From NCBI RefSeq assembly GCF_900128475.1, contig NZ_LT635836.1:634526-698525 (forward strand): a DNA stretch of 64,000 nt, in the 5' to 3' direction. The notes beneath the pieces are model-generated. The model ran no database searches. It saw nothing but the letters and a program-made list of their open reading frames with translations, and was not told the origin of the DNA. Positions 52,448 to 62,710 of the stretch are shown in pieces (positions within the stretch are counted from its first letter, which is position 1; each line of letters opens with the position of its first letter). The position numbers were made by a program, and so were the translations under genes. This stretch comes from Mediterranea massiliensis. Its GTDB lineage: Bacteria > Bacteroidota > Bacteroidia > Bacteroidales > Bacteroidaceae.

Positions 52448-55400
52448 TCAACCCCGGCTCTTCTGCTTCAGGTATTCGGAAGGAGCCATACCATACTCAT
52501 CCTTGAAGCACTGCCTGAAATAAGCTACGCTGCTGAATCCTGCCAAATCGGAAATTTCCGCAATGCTGCACTCTCCGCTCATCAGGAGGTCCACACTCTT
52601 CTTCAGCTTCACCTTACGAACAAATTCGTTGACCGACATGTCTGTCAGACACTTTATCTTACGATAGAGTGTCGAATGGCTCATGCACATCTTATCGGCA
52701 ATAAAGGCCACGTCTATCTTCTCCATACTGAGGTTGCTCTCGATGATGCGGTTCACCTTGTCGAGGAATTCACGGTCAAGCTTGTTAAGCGTATGGTTTC
52801 CTTCACCCAGGTCTTTCAGAGCCTCTTGCGTGGAGGTCCCCACCGACGACACTGTCTTGGCAGCAATCAGTCCGGCCAGCTTCCTCCTGCCTGCCAACAG
52901 GTTTTCAATTCGTCTACCCAGCAGACGGGCACTGAAAGGCTTGGCAATAAACGAGTCAGCCCCTACAGCATAACCCTCTTCGCGGTCTTGCATGCTATCC
53001 TTGGCCGTCAACAATATCACGGGGATATGGCTGGTACGCATGTCCTGCTTTACCCGCTTGCAGAAAGCGATACCGTCCATGATGGGCATCATGATGTCGC
53101 TCACGATGACACTCGGCGTACGTACCTTGGCTATATCCCATCCCTCCTTACCATTGGAGGCGGTCAGCACTTCATAGGAATCTTCAAACGAACTCCGGAT
53201 ATACTCACGGATATCGTTATTATCTTCCACCACCAGCAGAACGGGACGGGCATCTTCTCCTTCGGTGACCGATTCCCTGACAGCAGCCACGGATGTCTGT
53301 GCACGGGCGGACTCCTTGTGTTGGGCATGGGGATAGGTATTATCCGTCAGCAGGCTGAGGGTAAAGCAACTGCCCTCATTCAACGTACTTTCCACGGCAA
53401 TTTTCGCCTCATGCAGATCGGCCAGCGACTTCACCAATGCCAGTCCAATGCCGGTACCCGACGCCTGATGCTTGCCTTCCGCCTGATAATAACGGTCAAA
53501 GATATGAGGTATCGACTCCGAGTCGATACCAAACCCGGTATCCTTCACCTTAATGTCGGTATATCTTTGTCCCGCTTCTTCACGACTGGAGAGCGACAGG
53601 GTGATGACACCTTCCGGCGTATATTTCATGGCATTGGACATCAGGTTGTTCACAATAATCCGAACCATTTCCGGGTCGAAATAGAGTTCCGTCTCTTCCG
53701 TCTCAATCTTTACTTCGATGTCCACCCGACTGTTCTGGTTCAATTCCTTGAAGCCTAATCCGATTTCCTTTACCAGCTTGGCGATGTTACCTTTCTCTAT
53801 CAACAACTTCCGGTTCTGGGTTTCAGTCTTGCGGAACTCCAAAATCTGGTTGATTAGTGCCAGCAGTCTGTTGGCGTTGCTGTGTATGATGCCGATGCGC
53901 TCGGCATGTTTCTGTGACAGTGACTTGTCGGTCAGCAGGTCTTCCAACGGCCCGATAATCAGTGTCAGCGGTGTGCGGAGCTCGTGCGTGATGTTGGTAT
54001 AGAAACGGAGGCGTTCGGCATTGAGCTTCTCACCGTTCTCCAATTGTTGGTGTTCCAAGCTAAGTTTATTTTCCAGGTCGAGTTTATGCTTGTAGGAACG
54101 AAGGATGAAGAACAGCAACAGGCAGCCGGCCACTGCATAGAACAACTTGGCATACCAAGTCAACCACAGGGGTGGCTCAATGACCAATGCCAACGAAGCG
54201 ATATTCTCATCATTCCAATTCTGATTTCTCACCCTCGCATTCACCTTGAAAGTATAGCTTCCGTAAGGCAGATTCCGGAACGTCACCTGATTCTCACCAT
54301 GCGTGTTGTACCAGGAGTCGTTCAGCCCCTCCATCTGATAGATGTATTCCACCTGCCCGGCCTGGGAAAAATCGGTCACATTAAAACCAATCCGCAGGTT
54401 GTTGTTCTTGTAGGAAAGCTTGACCTTGTTCTTGATGACAGGCACCGTCACCTCGGCATATTCCGGCCTGAGGTCTCCTGTCATACTCCGACACTCGGTG
54501 AAAACTACCGGTGCGACCTCCCCGTCGTCGTCAAGGGTTGCCGGATTGAAATAGCACACACCATTCTGTGAGCCGAAATAAATGGTACCGTCGTCCGAAC
54601 GGCAGACCGAACCATCCATAAAGTCGCCACGCGGCACCCCATCGTGAAAATTGTAATTCTTAAATATCCCGCTTACCGTTTCAAGGCAGGAAATCCCATT
54701 GTTCGTACTGAACCAGATGTTTCCTTTCTCATCCTCCTGGATGGCCCTGATGTAACCGTTCTCAATGCCATCCTTTTCCGAAAAGACGCGGAAAGCATTC
54801 GGTTCGTCGGTCCTTTCAAAGAAGACAAGGCCGTTCCGAGTTGCAGCCCAAATAGATCCATTCTGACTCATGAACAGATGGGAAACTGCATTCGAAGGCA
54901 TACTGTTGTCAGTCGTCAAACTATAGACCAGATTGTTGTGACGGTTCAATATCTGAATGCCCTTGCCAAAAGTACCGATCCACAATTTACCCTGCCAGTC
55001 GCGCAGGATGCTATGTACCATATTGTCGGGCAACTGATTGTTGATGCTGTCCTCGCAAACAAACCGTCCGTCTGCATAGCTGAACACACCGCTCTCCGTA
55101 CCGATCCACATCTTTCCGTCAGCGTCTTCGTAGAAACATCGGACATCAAGATTGGAGTAATTGCCTCCCATCCGATTCATCTGTTTGGTTCGCCAGTCAT
55201 ACATGGTTACGCCGTCCAGGTACATGCCCAGCCACAAGTCACCGGAACGGTCTCTATAAATGACATTGACATGGGTATTCCTCTTTACGGCCTCAGGGAC
55301 CAGCAGTCTTTCCATCCGGTTCTGGTCGAATACAGCTATCTCGTTTTCACCACCCAGCCACAAACAGCCATCCCTGTCTACATTGATACCCCACACTTGC

Positions 55401-56518
55401 TTATTCATGAACTCACCGTAACGCTTCATCTGATAGGGCAACGTACTGAACAGCGGTTGTTGATGACTGATGACGTCCACCCCGCCCCGATAGTTACCTA
55501 TCCAGATGTTTCCAAACGAGTCCTCGAACACACAACGGGCGTTGGGTGACGACAGACCATGGATGTCGTTCGTCACCACAATGTTGCGGAACTGCACCTG
55601 CTCAGGACGGATAAAGGAGTTCTGGCGCAGATCGAGAATACTCACTCCACCCATATTGGTACAGACCCAAAGATTGCCGTCGCGTGTCTGGCTGATGTCA
55701 TATACCTGATTGGACAAAAGAGAATTTGGACTGCCTGGCTGATTACGGAAGGTCGTAAACTCTTTCGTTACCGGATTGAACAGGGACAGGCCGTTCTCCG
55801 TACCGATCCATATCCGTTCCGCACTGTCCATCAAAATGGCATGGACCGTATTGCTCGGAATGCTCATGGGATTGTCGGAAGAATGGCGGAAATTCTCACA
55901 AGTCCGTGTCTTCAAGTCGATGATACTAAGACCGTCATTCACGTGTCCCACATAGAGATGACCTTTTCCGTCATCGCACGAAGTCCAGTTACGGCCAACC
56001 AATCCCTTTACATTGGACGTATTGAAACTTTCTATTTTCTTCGTCTTGCGGTCATAACGGTCAATACCCAGATGATAGTGGGTAATCCAGATGCTGCCGT
56101 CCGCAGCCATTTTCAAGTCGGTCACGTCGTTTGTTATCAGTCCGTTCCGTATATCCAGCGTCTCAAACTCCTGCGTGTCCACGTGAAAGATACTGATGCC
56201 GTCGCGTTGCGTCCCCACCCATATCGTATTGTCCTCGGGTACGGAAAGCAAAGTATTGTGTTCGTTCCCACTGATGTGCGAATTGTTGCGGTTGTAGACC
56301 GTAAAGTGTTTGCCGTCGAACTTGTTCAAACCAGCCTCGGTAGCAATCCAAACGCATCCCTGCCTGTCCTGTGTGATATCCACCACATAATTGTTGGACA
56401 AACCCTGCTCCACTCCCATCCGTTTCAGAATTAGATCATCCTGAAGTGCACGTACGGTCACAGGGAAGCACAAGATCAATACAAGGAACGATATAAGATA
56501 GCCGATTTTCTTCATCAT
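52448..56518 (-). CDS. hybrid two-component system regulator (HTCS)
   Basis: A 1356-residue sensor and regulator in one chain that controls the neighbouring polysaccharide locus. In order: signal peptide; periplasmic two-propeller sensor of many reg_prop repeats (GLSNNYVVDITQDRQGCVWIATE...); Y_Y_Y domain; a membrane helix (LFYAVAGCLLLFFIL); HisKA with phosphorylated His845 in THELRTPLTL; HATPase (GTGIGLALVKSL); receiver domain with Asp1141 in VSDIMMP; AraC-type HTH (FSSVAYFRQCFKDEYG). The start 56518 (MMKK) gives a proper signal peptide. Ligands of HTCS sensors are usually oligosaccharides released by the locus. Confidence 0.95.
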   Translation of the reverse strand: MMKKIGYLISFLVLILCFPVTVRALQDDLILKRMGVEQGLSNNYVVDITQDRQGCVWIATEAGLNKFDGKHFTVYNRNNSHISGNEHNTLLSVPEDNTIWVGTQRDGISIFHVDTQEFETLDIRNGLITNDVTDLKMAADGSIWITHYHLGIDRYDRKTKKIESFNTSNVKGLVGRNWTSCDDGKGHLYVGHVNDGLSIIDLKTRTCENFRHSSDNPMSIPSNTVHAILMDSAERIWIGTENGLSLFNPVTKEFTTFRNQPGSPNSLLSNQVYDISQTRDGNLWVCTNMGGVSILDLRQNSFIRPEQVQFRNIVVTNDIHGLSSPNARCVFEDSFGNIWIGNYRGGVDVISHQQPLFSTLPYQMKRYGEFMNKQVWGINVDRDGCLWLGGENEIAVFDQNRMERLLVPEAVKRNTHVNVIYRDRSGDLWLGMYLDGVTMYDWRTKQMNRMGGNYSNLDVRCFYEDADGKMWIGTESGVFSYADGRFVCEDSINNQLPDNMVHSILRDWQGKLWIGTFGKGIQILNRHNNLVYSLTTDNSMPSNAVSHLFMSQNGSIWAATRNGLVFFERTDEPNAFRVFSEKDGIENGYIRAIQEDEKGNIWFSTNNGISCLETVSGIFKNYNFHDGVPRGDFMDGSVCRSDDGTIYFGSQNGVCYFNPATLDDDGEVAPVVFTECRSMTGDLRPEYAEVTVPVIKNKVKLSYKNNNLRIGFNVTDFSQAGQVEYIYQMEGLNDSWYNTHGENQVTFRNLPYGSYTFKVNARVRNQNWNDENIASLALVIEPPLWLTWYAKLFYAVAGCLLLFFILRSYKHKLDLENKLSLEHQQLENGEKLNAERLRFYTNITHELRTPLTLIIGPLEDLLTDKSLSQKHAERIGIIHSNANRLLALINQILEFRKTETQNRKLLIEKGNIAKLVKEIGLGFKELNQNSRVDIEVKIETEETELYFDPEMVRIIVNNLMSNAMKYTPEGVITLSLSSREEAGQRYTDIKVKDTGFGIDSESIPHIFDRYYQAEGKHQASGTGIGLALVKSLADLHEAKIAVESTLNEGSCFTLSLLTDNTYPHAQHKESARAQTSVAAVRESVTEGEDARPVLLVVEDNNDIREYIRSSFEDSYEVLTASNGKEGWDIAKVRTPSVIVSDIMMPIMDGIAFCKRVKQDMRTSHIPVILLTAKDSMQDREEGYAVGADSFIAKPFSARLLGRRIENLLAGRRKLAGLIAAKTVSSVGTSTQEALKDLGEGNHTLNKLDREFLDKVNRIIESNLSMEKIDVAFIADKMCMSHSTLYRKIKCLTDMSVNEFVRKVKLKKSVDLLMSGECSIAEISDLAGFSSVAYFRQCFKDEYGMAPSEYLKQKSRG

Positions 56519-56837
56519 TGTATTAAACAGATTAATTGTACCCAGCAAAAATAATGAAATAAGCCGAATGAAACAGGTTTTGCAAGTATTTTTCTACCTA
56601 TTTTCATCAAAAAGCATGAAACCTCCTATACACATTTTTGGTGTGAAAGGAAGCATGAGACGCTGATTTCACAACAATCCTTTGGATTCCAGTAATCTAT
56701 CAAAATAGTGAAAGCGTGAAACCATCTTTCAGGAAACAAGAATTCAGCAGAAATATAGAGCTGACCTGAACAAGCTTTCACCTTCGTCAACATCCCTACG
56801 AATAATGACCAACAACCGAAAACAGCCATTTCTGCAG

Positions 56838-57064
56838 CATAACTATGGACTTGAGCCACATAACTATGAACTTGAGCGATGTAACTATAAACTTTAGAAA
56901 CGGCATTTTGACGAAAAAAATGATGTTTCCCAACGAAAAATTAGATGTTCATGCCTATCGAGTATATGTTCTGATTACAAAACATACACATCCTGCCCAC
57001 AAGACATACGCATCCCGCTCACAGAATATGCACATTTTGTCCACAAAATATGCGCTTCCAATAC
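56838..57064. repeat. two adjoining short-period arrays upstream of susC
   Basis: Three 21-base units (CATAACTATGAACTTGAGCGA type) start at 56838, 56859 and 56880. Four 22-base units (ACAAAACATACACATCCTGC plus CC type) start at 56977, 56999, 57021 and 57043. The sequence between them shows weaker repetition (ACGAAAAA...GATGTT). The 773-base gap between the HTCS and susC starts holds no credible gene; a TACCTTTT at 57218-57225 may be the susC -7 element. Confidence 0.8.
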
Positions 57065-57291
57065 AGAAGCACCTGTTTACCCCCTTCTCTCTTCCGCATC
57101 TTCAAGTCTTCTCAAATGTTAAAAACTACCAATAAGAAACAAATCACACAGGATAGAATAAAACGTCATTTGACATCTTTGAACAATTTTTCTATCCCAT
57201 CTGCTTATTTCTTATAATACCTTTTTCTTTTCAAACGTCTACTTTTGACAGCGATTTAATTCTCACACAATTTTTAATTAAAATAAAATTA

Positions 57292-60200
57292 ATGATGAAA
57301 TCTAATTCTTGCAAAAACAATCGACGAGCCATGATGGCTCTGCTTCTTTGCACAGGATTCATTGCCATGCATCCCTTGGCAATGTCAGCTAAAGAAGAAG
57401 TTTCATCACTGAATGTGGTGCAACAGCAAAAAAATGTAAGTGGCGTTATCAAGGACTCAACTGGAGAACCTGTCATCGGTGCCAATGTCCGTGAAAAAGA
57501 CAACCCCACCAATGGAACTATTACAGATTTGGATGGCAAATTCAATTTAAATGTAACTAATGCCACCAAATTGGAAATTTCCTTTATTGGGTACAAAACT
57601 GTTATTATAGACGCTATTCCTGGCAAGCCTGTCAATGTTACATTGGAAGATGATTCTGAAATGTTGGATGAAGTAGTTGTCGTAGGTTTCGGTACCCAGA
57701 AAAAAGTGAACCTGACCGGTTCGGTAGGTGTGGTAACAGCCGATGAGCTAAAAGAACGTCCCGTAACCAATGCTACGCAGGCTCTTCAGGGTGTAGTACC
57801 CGGATTGCAGATTACGCAAACCAACGGTAGTTTGGAAGACACGCCCAGTATCAATGTACGTGGTACAACTACCATCGGACAGGGAACAAGCGGCTCTCCG
57901 CTCGTTTTGATTGACGGCATGGAAGGTGACCTGAATACTATCAACCCGCAAGACATTGCCAATATCTCCGTTCTGAAAGATGCAGCTGCATCTTCAATTT
58001 ATGGTTCACGTGCTCCGTTCGGTGTAATCCTGATTACAACCAAATCGGGCAGCAAAGAAGGAAAGACCTCCATCAACTACAACAACAGCTTCCGTTGGGG
58101 TACACCTATCAACATGAACCATTTGATGAGCTCCGTAGATTTTGCAGGCTGGATGAATGATGCTTTAACAAATGGAGGACAAGCTGTTCAATTTGATGCA
58201 GACAGAATGGCCGATATTGTAGCCTACCACAATGCAAGTCCATATAAACCAGGCCAACGAATTACCAGTGACGGTACTATCATGAGCGGTATCAGCGCAG
58301 GCGACAACGGATATTGGTTAGAAGCATATGCCAACGGTATAGATGATGTAGACTGGTATGGTGAAGTCTACAAGAAATGGACATTCTCCCAAGAACACAA
58401 CTTCAGTGTCAGCGGTGGGACCAACAAGTTGAATTATTATGCTTCGTTTAATTTTTTGGATCAAGGCGGTTTCATGAAGTATGGCGAAGAAGGTCTGAAA
58501 CGTTATAATGGAACAGCCAAGATCAGCTCACAAATTACCGACTGGCTGAAATTCAATTACACCATGCGTTTCACCCGTCAGGATTACAAGCGTCCTGCCA
58601 CACTGACAAGTTCTCTGTATTCCGATATGGCTCGTCAGGGGTGGCCAGTTCTTCCTCTCTATGATCCCAATGGGTATTTCTATGATGCGCCGTCACCTGT
58701 TTTGGGTCTGGCAGAAGGAGGTGTTGATAAAACCCAGACAGACAACTCTTACCATCAGATTGGTCTGATTTTTGAACCTATCAAAAACTGGATTACGCAT
58801 GTTGACTTCAATTACCATATCAAATCAGCCAACAGACATTGGGACAGCCAGATGAGATATAATCATGATGTCAACGGCAATCCGTATGTGTACAGCAATA
58901 GTTCCAATGTGCACGAAGATTACTACAAAGAGAACTATTACAACTTCAATGCATACACAGAATATACCTATAATCTCAATGACGCCCACAATTTCCATGT
59001 AATGGGTGGTTTCCAAGCAGAGAATCTGAAACAGACACAGTTTGGACTGCAAAGAAACGGTATCATGTTCTCTGGCAAACCCGAAGTGGACCTTACTACC
59101 GGCCTGGATTATTGGGGCAATGCAGTTACACCATCAACCAATGGGTCTAGAAATGAATGGGCTACAGCCGGCTTCTTTGCCCGTATCAATTACGACTATC
59201 AGGGCAAATACCTGATCGAGGCCAATGTACGTGCAGACGGTACTTCCCGCTTCAGAACAGGCAATCAATGGAAAACATTCCCTTCTGTTTCGGCAGGTTG
59301 GAACATTGCCAGAGAAAGTTTCTTCGAACCAATCAACGATCTGATTGGCACACTGAAGATACGTGCTTCTTACGGTTCGCTGGGTAACCAGAATACAACC
59401 AACTGGTATCAGACCTTCCAAACCATGACGGTAGGTTCTTCAGATGGTAGCTGGCTGATGAATGGAGTAAAACCGAATACCGCTACTGCTCCCGGACTGG
59501 TATCTACAACACTGACTTGGGAAACCATTGAATCATACAACATTGGTTTGGATTGGGGATTACTCAATAACCGTTTGACCGGATCGTTCGACTATTATAT
59601 CCGAAACACTAAAGACATGGTGGGTAATGCTCCTGAACTTCCGGCCATTTTAGGTACTGCAGTTCCTGTAACCAACAATACCGACTTGCGCACTTCAGGA
59701 TGGGAATTGTCAATTGGCTGGAATGACCGTCTGGACAACGGGTTGAACTATAGTGCCAAATTCAACATATCAGATGCACGTACAAAGATTACTCGCTATC
59801 CCAATAACCCGACCAATGCCATCAGCACCTACATTGAAGGACGTTACATCAACGAAATCTGGGGCTACGAAACCGTAGGTCTGGCCAAGACAGATGCTGA
59901 AATGCAAGCCCACCTCGCCACATTGCCCAACGGCGGACAGAATGCTTTGGGAAGCGACTGGAGAGCCGGTGACATCATGTATGCCGACCTGAACGGTGAC
60001 GGAAAGATTTCCGGTGGTGCAGGTACACTGAACGACACAGGTGATATGAAGGTTATCGGTAACAGTACTCCACGCTACCTCTTCGGCCTTGACTTGAACG
60101 CCAGCTGGAAAGGATTTGACATCCGCGTATTCTTCCAGGGTGTGATGAAACGCGACTACTGGCAAGGAAGTACCTATTTGTTCGGTTCTGCCAGCAACGG

Positions 60201-60588
60201 ACAATGGTGGGCTACCGGCTTGAGTCAGGTTCACGATTATTTCCGTGACGAGAACACATGGTCTGTCCAAAACGGTTATCAGTCTGTGAATACAGATTCT
60301 TACCTGCCTCGTCCGCTGTACAGCGACAAGAACCAGCAGTGTCAGACAAGATATCTGCAGAACGCAGCCTACATTCGCTTGAAGAACTTGCAAATCGGTT
60401 ACACAATTCCGAAGAACATCACAACCCGCTGGGCCATCCAGAGCTTGCGCATATTCTTCTCCGGTGAAAATCTGTGGACAGGAACAAGCCTTGCTGACCA
60501 ATTCGATCCTGAAACCATTTCAAGTTATAGTGGAAACTCTTACCCGTTGTCAAAGACATTGTCATGCGGTATAAATGTTACATTCTAA
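57292..60588 (+). CDS. susC: SusC/RagA-family TonB-dependent transporter
   Basis: A 1098-residue outer-membrane channel that imports oligosaccharides with its SusD partner, using TonB energy. After the signal peptide, NVSGVIKDSTGEPVIGANV is the CarboxypepD_reg-like domain; LDEVVVVGFGTQKKVNLTGSV contains the TonB-box/plug start, and NISVLKDAAASSIYGSRAPFGVILITTKSG is the SusC plug signature. The rest is a 22-strand barrel ending in the aromatic strand CGINVTF. It lies 14 bases before susD. Divergent from the HTCS regulator, it is the likely target promoter. Confidence 0.96.
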   Translation: MMKSNSCKNNRRAMMALLLCTGFIAMHPLAMSAKEEVSSLNVVQQQKNVSGVIKDSTGEPVIGANVREKDNPTNGTITDLDGKFNLNVTNATKLEISFIGYKTVIIDAIPGKPVNVTLEDDSEMLDEVVVVGFGTQKKVNLTGSVGVVTADELKERPVTNATQALQGVVPGLQITQTNGSLEDTPSINVRGTTTIGQGTSGSPLVLIDGMEGDLNTINPQDIANISVLKDAAASSIYGSRAPFGVILITTKSGSKEGKTSINYNNSFRWGTPINMNHLMSSVDFAGWMNDALTNGGQAVQFDADRMADIVAYHNASPYKPGQRITSDGTIMSGISAGDNGYWLEAYANGIDDVDWYGEVYKKWTFSQEHNFSVSGGTNKLNYYASFNFLDQGGFMKYGEEGLKRYNGTAKISSQITDWLKFNYTMRFTRQDYKRPATLTSSLYSDMARQGWPVLPLYDPNGYFYDAPSPVLGLAEGGVDKTQTDNSYHQIGLIFEPIKNWITHVDFNYHIKSANRHWDSQMRYNHDVNGNPYVYSNSSNVHEDYYKENYYNFNAYTEYTYNLNDAHNFHVMGGFQAENLKQTQFGLQRNGIMFSGKPEVDLTTGLDYWGNAVTPSTNGSRNEWATAGFFARINYDYQGKYLIEANVRADGTSRFRTGNQWKTFPSVSAGWNIARESFFEPINDLIGTLKIRASYGSLGNQNTTNWYQTFQTMTVGSSDGSWLMNGVKPNTATAPGLVSTTLTWETIESYNIGLDWGLLNNRLTGSFDYYIRNTKDMVGNAPELPAILGTAVPVTNNTDLRTSGWELSIGWNDRLDNGLNYSAKFNISDARTKITRYPNNPTNAISTYIEGRYINEIWGYETVGLAKTDAEMQAHLATLPNGGQNALGSDWRAGDIMYADLNGDGKISGGAGTLNDTGDMKVIGNSTPRYLFGLDLNASWKGFDIRVFFQGVMKRDYWQGSTYLFGSASNGQWWATGLSQVHDYFRDENTWSVQNGYQSVNTDSYLPRPLYSDKNQQCQTRYLQNAAYIRLKNLQIGYTIPKNITTRWAIQSLRIFFSGENLWTGTSLADQFDPETISSYSGNSYPLSKTLSCGINVTF

Positions 60589-60601
60589 ATTCGATTAAAT
60601 T

Positions 60602-62632
60602 ATGAAACTCAATAAACTTACCTATTTTTCAACAGTTTTATTGCTGTCTTCTTCATTGATATCGTGTGAGGATTTTCTGGACAAGGAACCCCCTTCATAC
60701 GCAGTTCCTGAAGATTACTACTTAGCAGAAGACCAGCTTCAGGCCGTAGCCAACAAATTCTATTCTGACGGCTTGCTTCCCTCTCACGGTAACTGGAGTT
60801 ACGGGACTTTCGGGACAGATAACAATACGGACAACCAGGCTGGCTTCACTGCGGACAACAAGTATACCACCGGACAATGGAAAGTTTCATTGGAAAACGG
60901 CAACTGGGCTTGGACCAATATCCGCAACATCAACTATTCACTGAATACGATTCTGAATAATTATGAAGCGGGAAAAATCAGCGGTTCAGATACAAATATC
61001 CGCCAATATATCGGAGAAATTTACTTCTTCCGCGCTTACTGCTACTTTGACATGCTGCAGAAGTGGGGAGACCTGCCTATCATCAAGGAAGCCTTACCCG
61101 ATAATAATGAAATTTTGGTTGCAGCCAATCAAAGAAGTCCCAGAAATGAAGTTGCAAGATTCATTATCGAAGATCTGGACAACGCCATCGCTTACATGAC
61201 AGACAATTTTGATGCTAAAAAGAATCGTTTGTCTTCGGATGTTGCCCAATTATTGAAGTCACGCGTAGCTCTGTTTGAAGCTTCTTGGCTGAGATACTTT
61301 AATAATACACCTTTTGTCCCGAACGGTGAAGGATGGCCGGGAAAAGCAAAAGATTATAATGCAAACTATCAATTCCCATCAGGCAGCATAGAAAGTGAAA
61401 TCGAATATTTCTATACGATAGCAGCAGAAAGTGCTGAAGAAGTGGCTGAAAAATACAAAGGACGACTGACTCAGAACACAGGCTTAGTTCCCCAATCTGA
61501 ATCAGATCCAGAGAATCCTTATTTCAGCATGTTCGGAAATACAGATATGTCAGGTTTCCCGGATGTACTCTTGTGGCGTGAATACAGTGAAGGTTTAGGC
61601 ATTACCAACAATATCGAAATTGCTGTCGAGAAAGGCAATTACGGTGTAGGTTTGACTCGAAGTATGGTTCAAGGCTTTGTAATGGCAGATGGTAAGCCCA
61701 TCTACGCAAGCCACAATGGCTTTACATTCAATGACGAGTCATTGGCTAACGTAAGAAAAAATGCAGATCCGCGTCTGTTCATCTTCCTGAAGGAGCCCTA
61801 CCAAATCAACATGTTTAAGAACATGGATTCACAGAAAGACCATGGCGTAGAGATTGAGCCCTATCCCAGCATTTTGATTAGTGATGGTGAAAACGGCTAT
61901 AGTACAGGTTACTCAATCCGTAAGGGTGGCACATTCGATAAAGCACTGACCGGTAACGGTGCCGGATATACAGGTTCCATCACTTTCAGAGCCACCGAAG
62001 CCTTACTGAATTACATGGAAGCCCAATATGAATTGACCAAGAATCTTTCTTCCGGCCATATTCTGGAATATTGGAAAGCTATCCGTACAGCTGCAGGATT
62101 TAAAGGAACCGCTATTGACCCGCAGACAACCATTGCCGCAACCGACATCAGCCAGGAAAAGCTGGATTGGGGATCTTATTCTGCCGGCGAACAGTTGACC
62201 GACCCCGTTCTTTACAATATCCGTAGAGAGCGCCGTTGCGAACTGATGGCCGAAGGACTTAGATGGATGGATCTGATCCGTTGGAGAGCATTGGATCAGA
62301 TGATTGAGGAACCCTATATTGTAGAAGGATTCCACCTGTGGAACACAGAGATGCAGACATGGTATGAGGCAAGTGACATGATTGCGGATGGCAGTTCCTC
62401 AGCAACCGTATCCAGTCCGAGCTTAAGCGAATATTACAGACCCTATCAGAAGAATATGACAAGTGGTAATTTGTTCAAAGATGGGTATACTTGGCACATG
62501 GCACACTACCTGCAGCCGCTTCCCATCAAACAGTTCCAATTGACATCTTCTGATAACGCATCGCCCGAATTATCTCCGCTGTATCAGAATCCATATTGGC
62601 CAACTACAGCTGATATGCCTGCAGAGAAATAA
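60602..62632 (+). CDS. susD: SusD/RagB-family glycan-binding lipoprotein
   Basis: A 676-residue surface lipoprotein forming the lid of SusC. Lipobox SSSLISCEDFLDKEPP; helical TPR-like repeats follow (FFRAYCYFDMLQKWGDLPII is the conserved SusD segment), and the C-terminal IRRERRCELMAEGLRWMDLIRW is the family hallmark. Like SusC it is of the larger RagB type. A strong terminator follows. Confidence 0.96.
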   Translation: MKLNKLTYFSTVLLLSSSLISCEDFLDKEPPSYAVPEDYYLAEDQLQAVANKFYSDGLLPSHGNWSYGTFGTDNNTDNQAGFTADNKYTTGQWKVSLENGNWAWTNIRNINYSLNTILNNYEAGKISGSDTNIRQYIGEIYFFRAYCYFDMLQKWGDLPIIKEALPDNNEILVAANQRSPRNEVARFIIEDLDNAIAYMTDNFDAKKNRLSSDVAQLLKSRVALFEASWLRYFNNTPFVPNGEGWPGKAKDYNANYQFPSGSIESEIEYFYTIAAESAEEVAEKYKGRLTQNTGLVPQSESDPENPYFSMFGNTDMSGFPDVLLWREYSEGLGITNNIEIAVEKGNYGVGLTRSMVQGFVMADGKPIYASHNGFTFNDESLANVRKNADPRLFIFLKEPYQINMFKNMDSQKDHGVEIEPYPSILISDGENGYSTGYSIRKGGTFDKALTGNGAGYTGSITFRATEALLNYMEAQYELTKNLSSGHILEYWKAIRTAAGFKGTAIDPQTTIAATDISQEKLDWGSYSAGEQLTDPVLYNIRRERRCELMAEGLRWMDLIRWRALDQMIEEPYIVEGFHLWNTEMQTWYEASDMIADGSSSATVSSPSLSEYYRPYQKNMTSGNLFKDGYTWHMAHYLQPLPIKQFQLTSSDNASPELSPLYQNPYWPTTADMPAEK

Positions 62633-62646
62633 AATTTCTAATCATA

Positions 62647-62705
62647 AAAGTAACTGGAGTTTCTCTCATGTAATGGGGAGCTTCAGTTACTTTTTTTATT
62701 TTTAA
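62647..62705 (+). terminator. terminator after susD
   Basis: AAAGTAACTG pairs with CAGTTACTTT across a loop with further GAG/CTT pairing, followed by TTTTTTTATTTTT. It ends just before the GH43 start, so downstream enzymes may be expressed at lower level than susCD. Confidence 0.85.
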
Positions 62706-62710
62706 GTATC

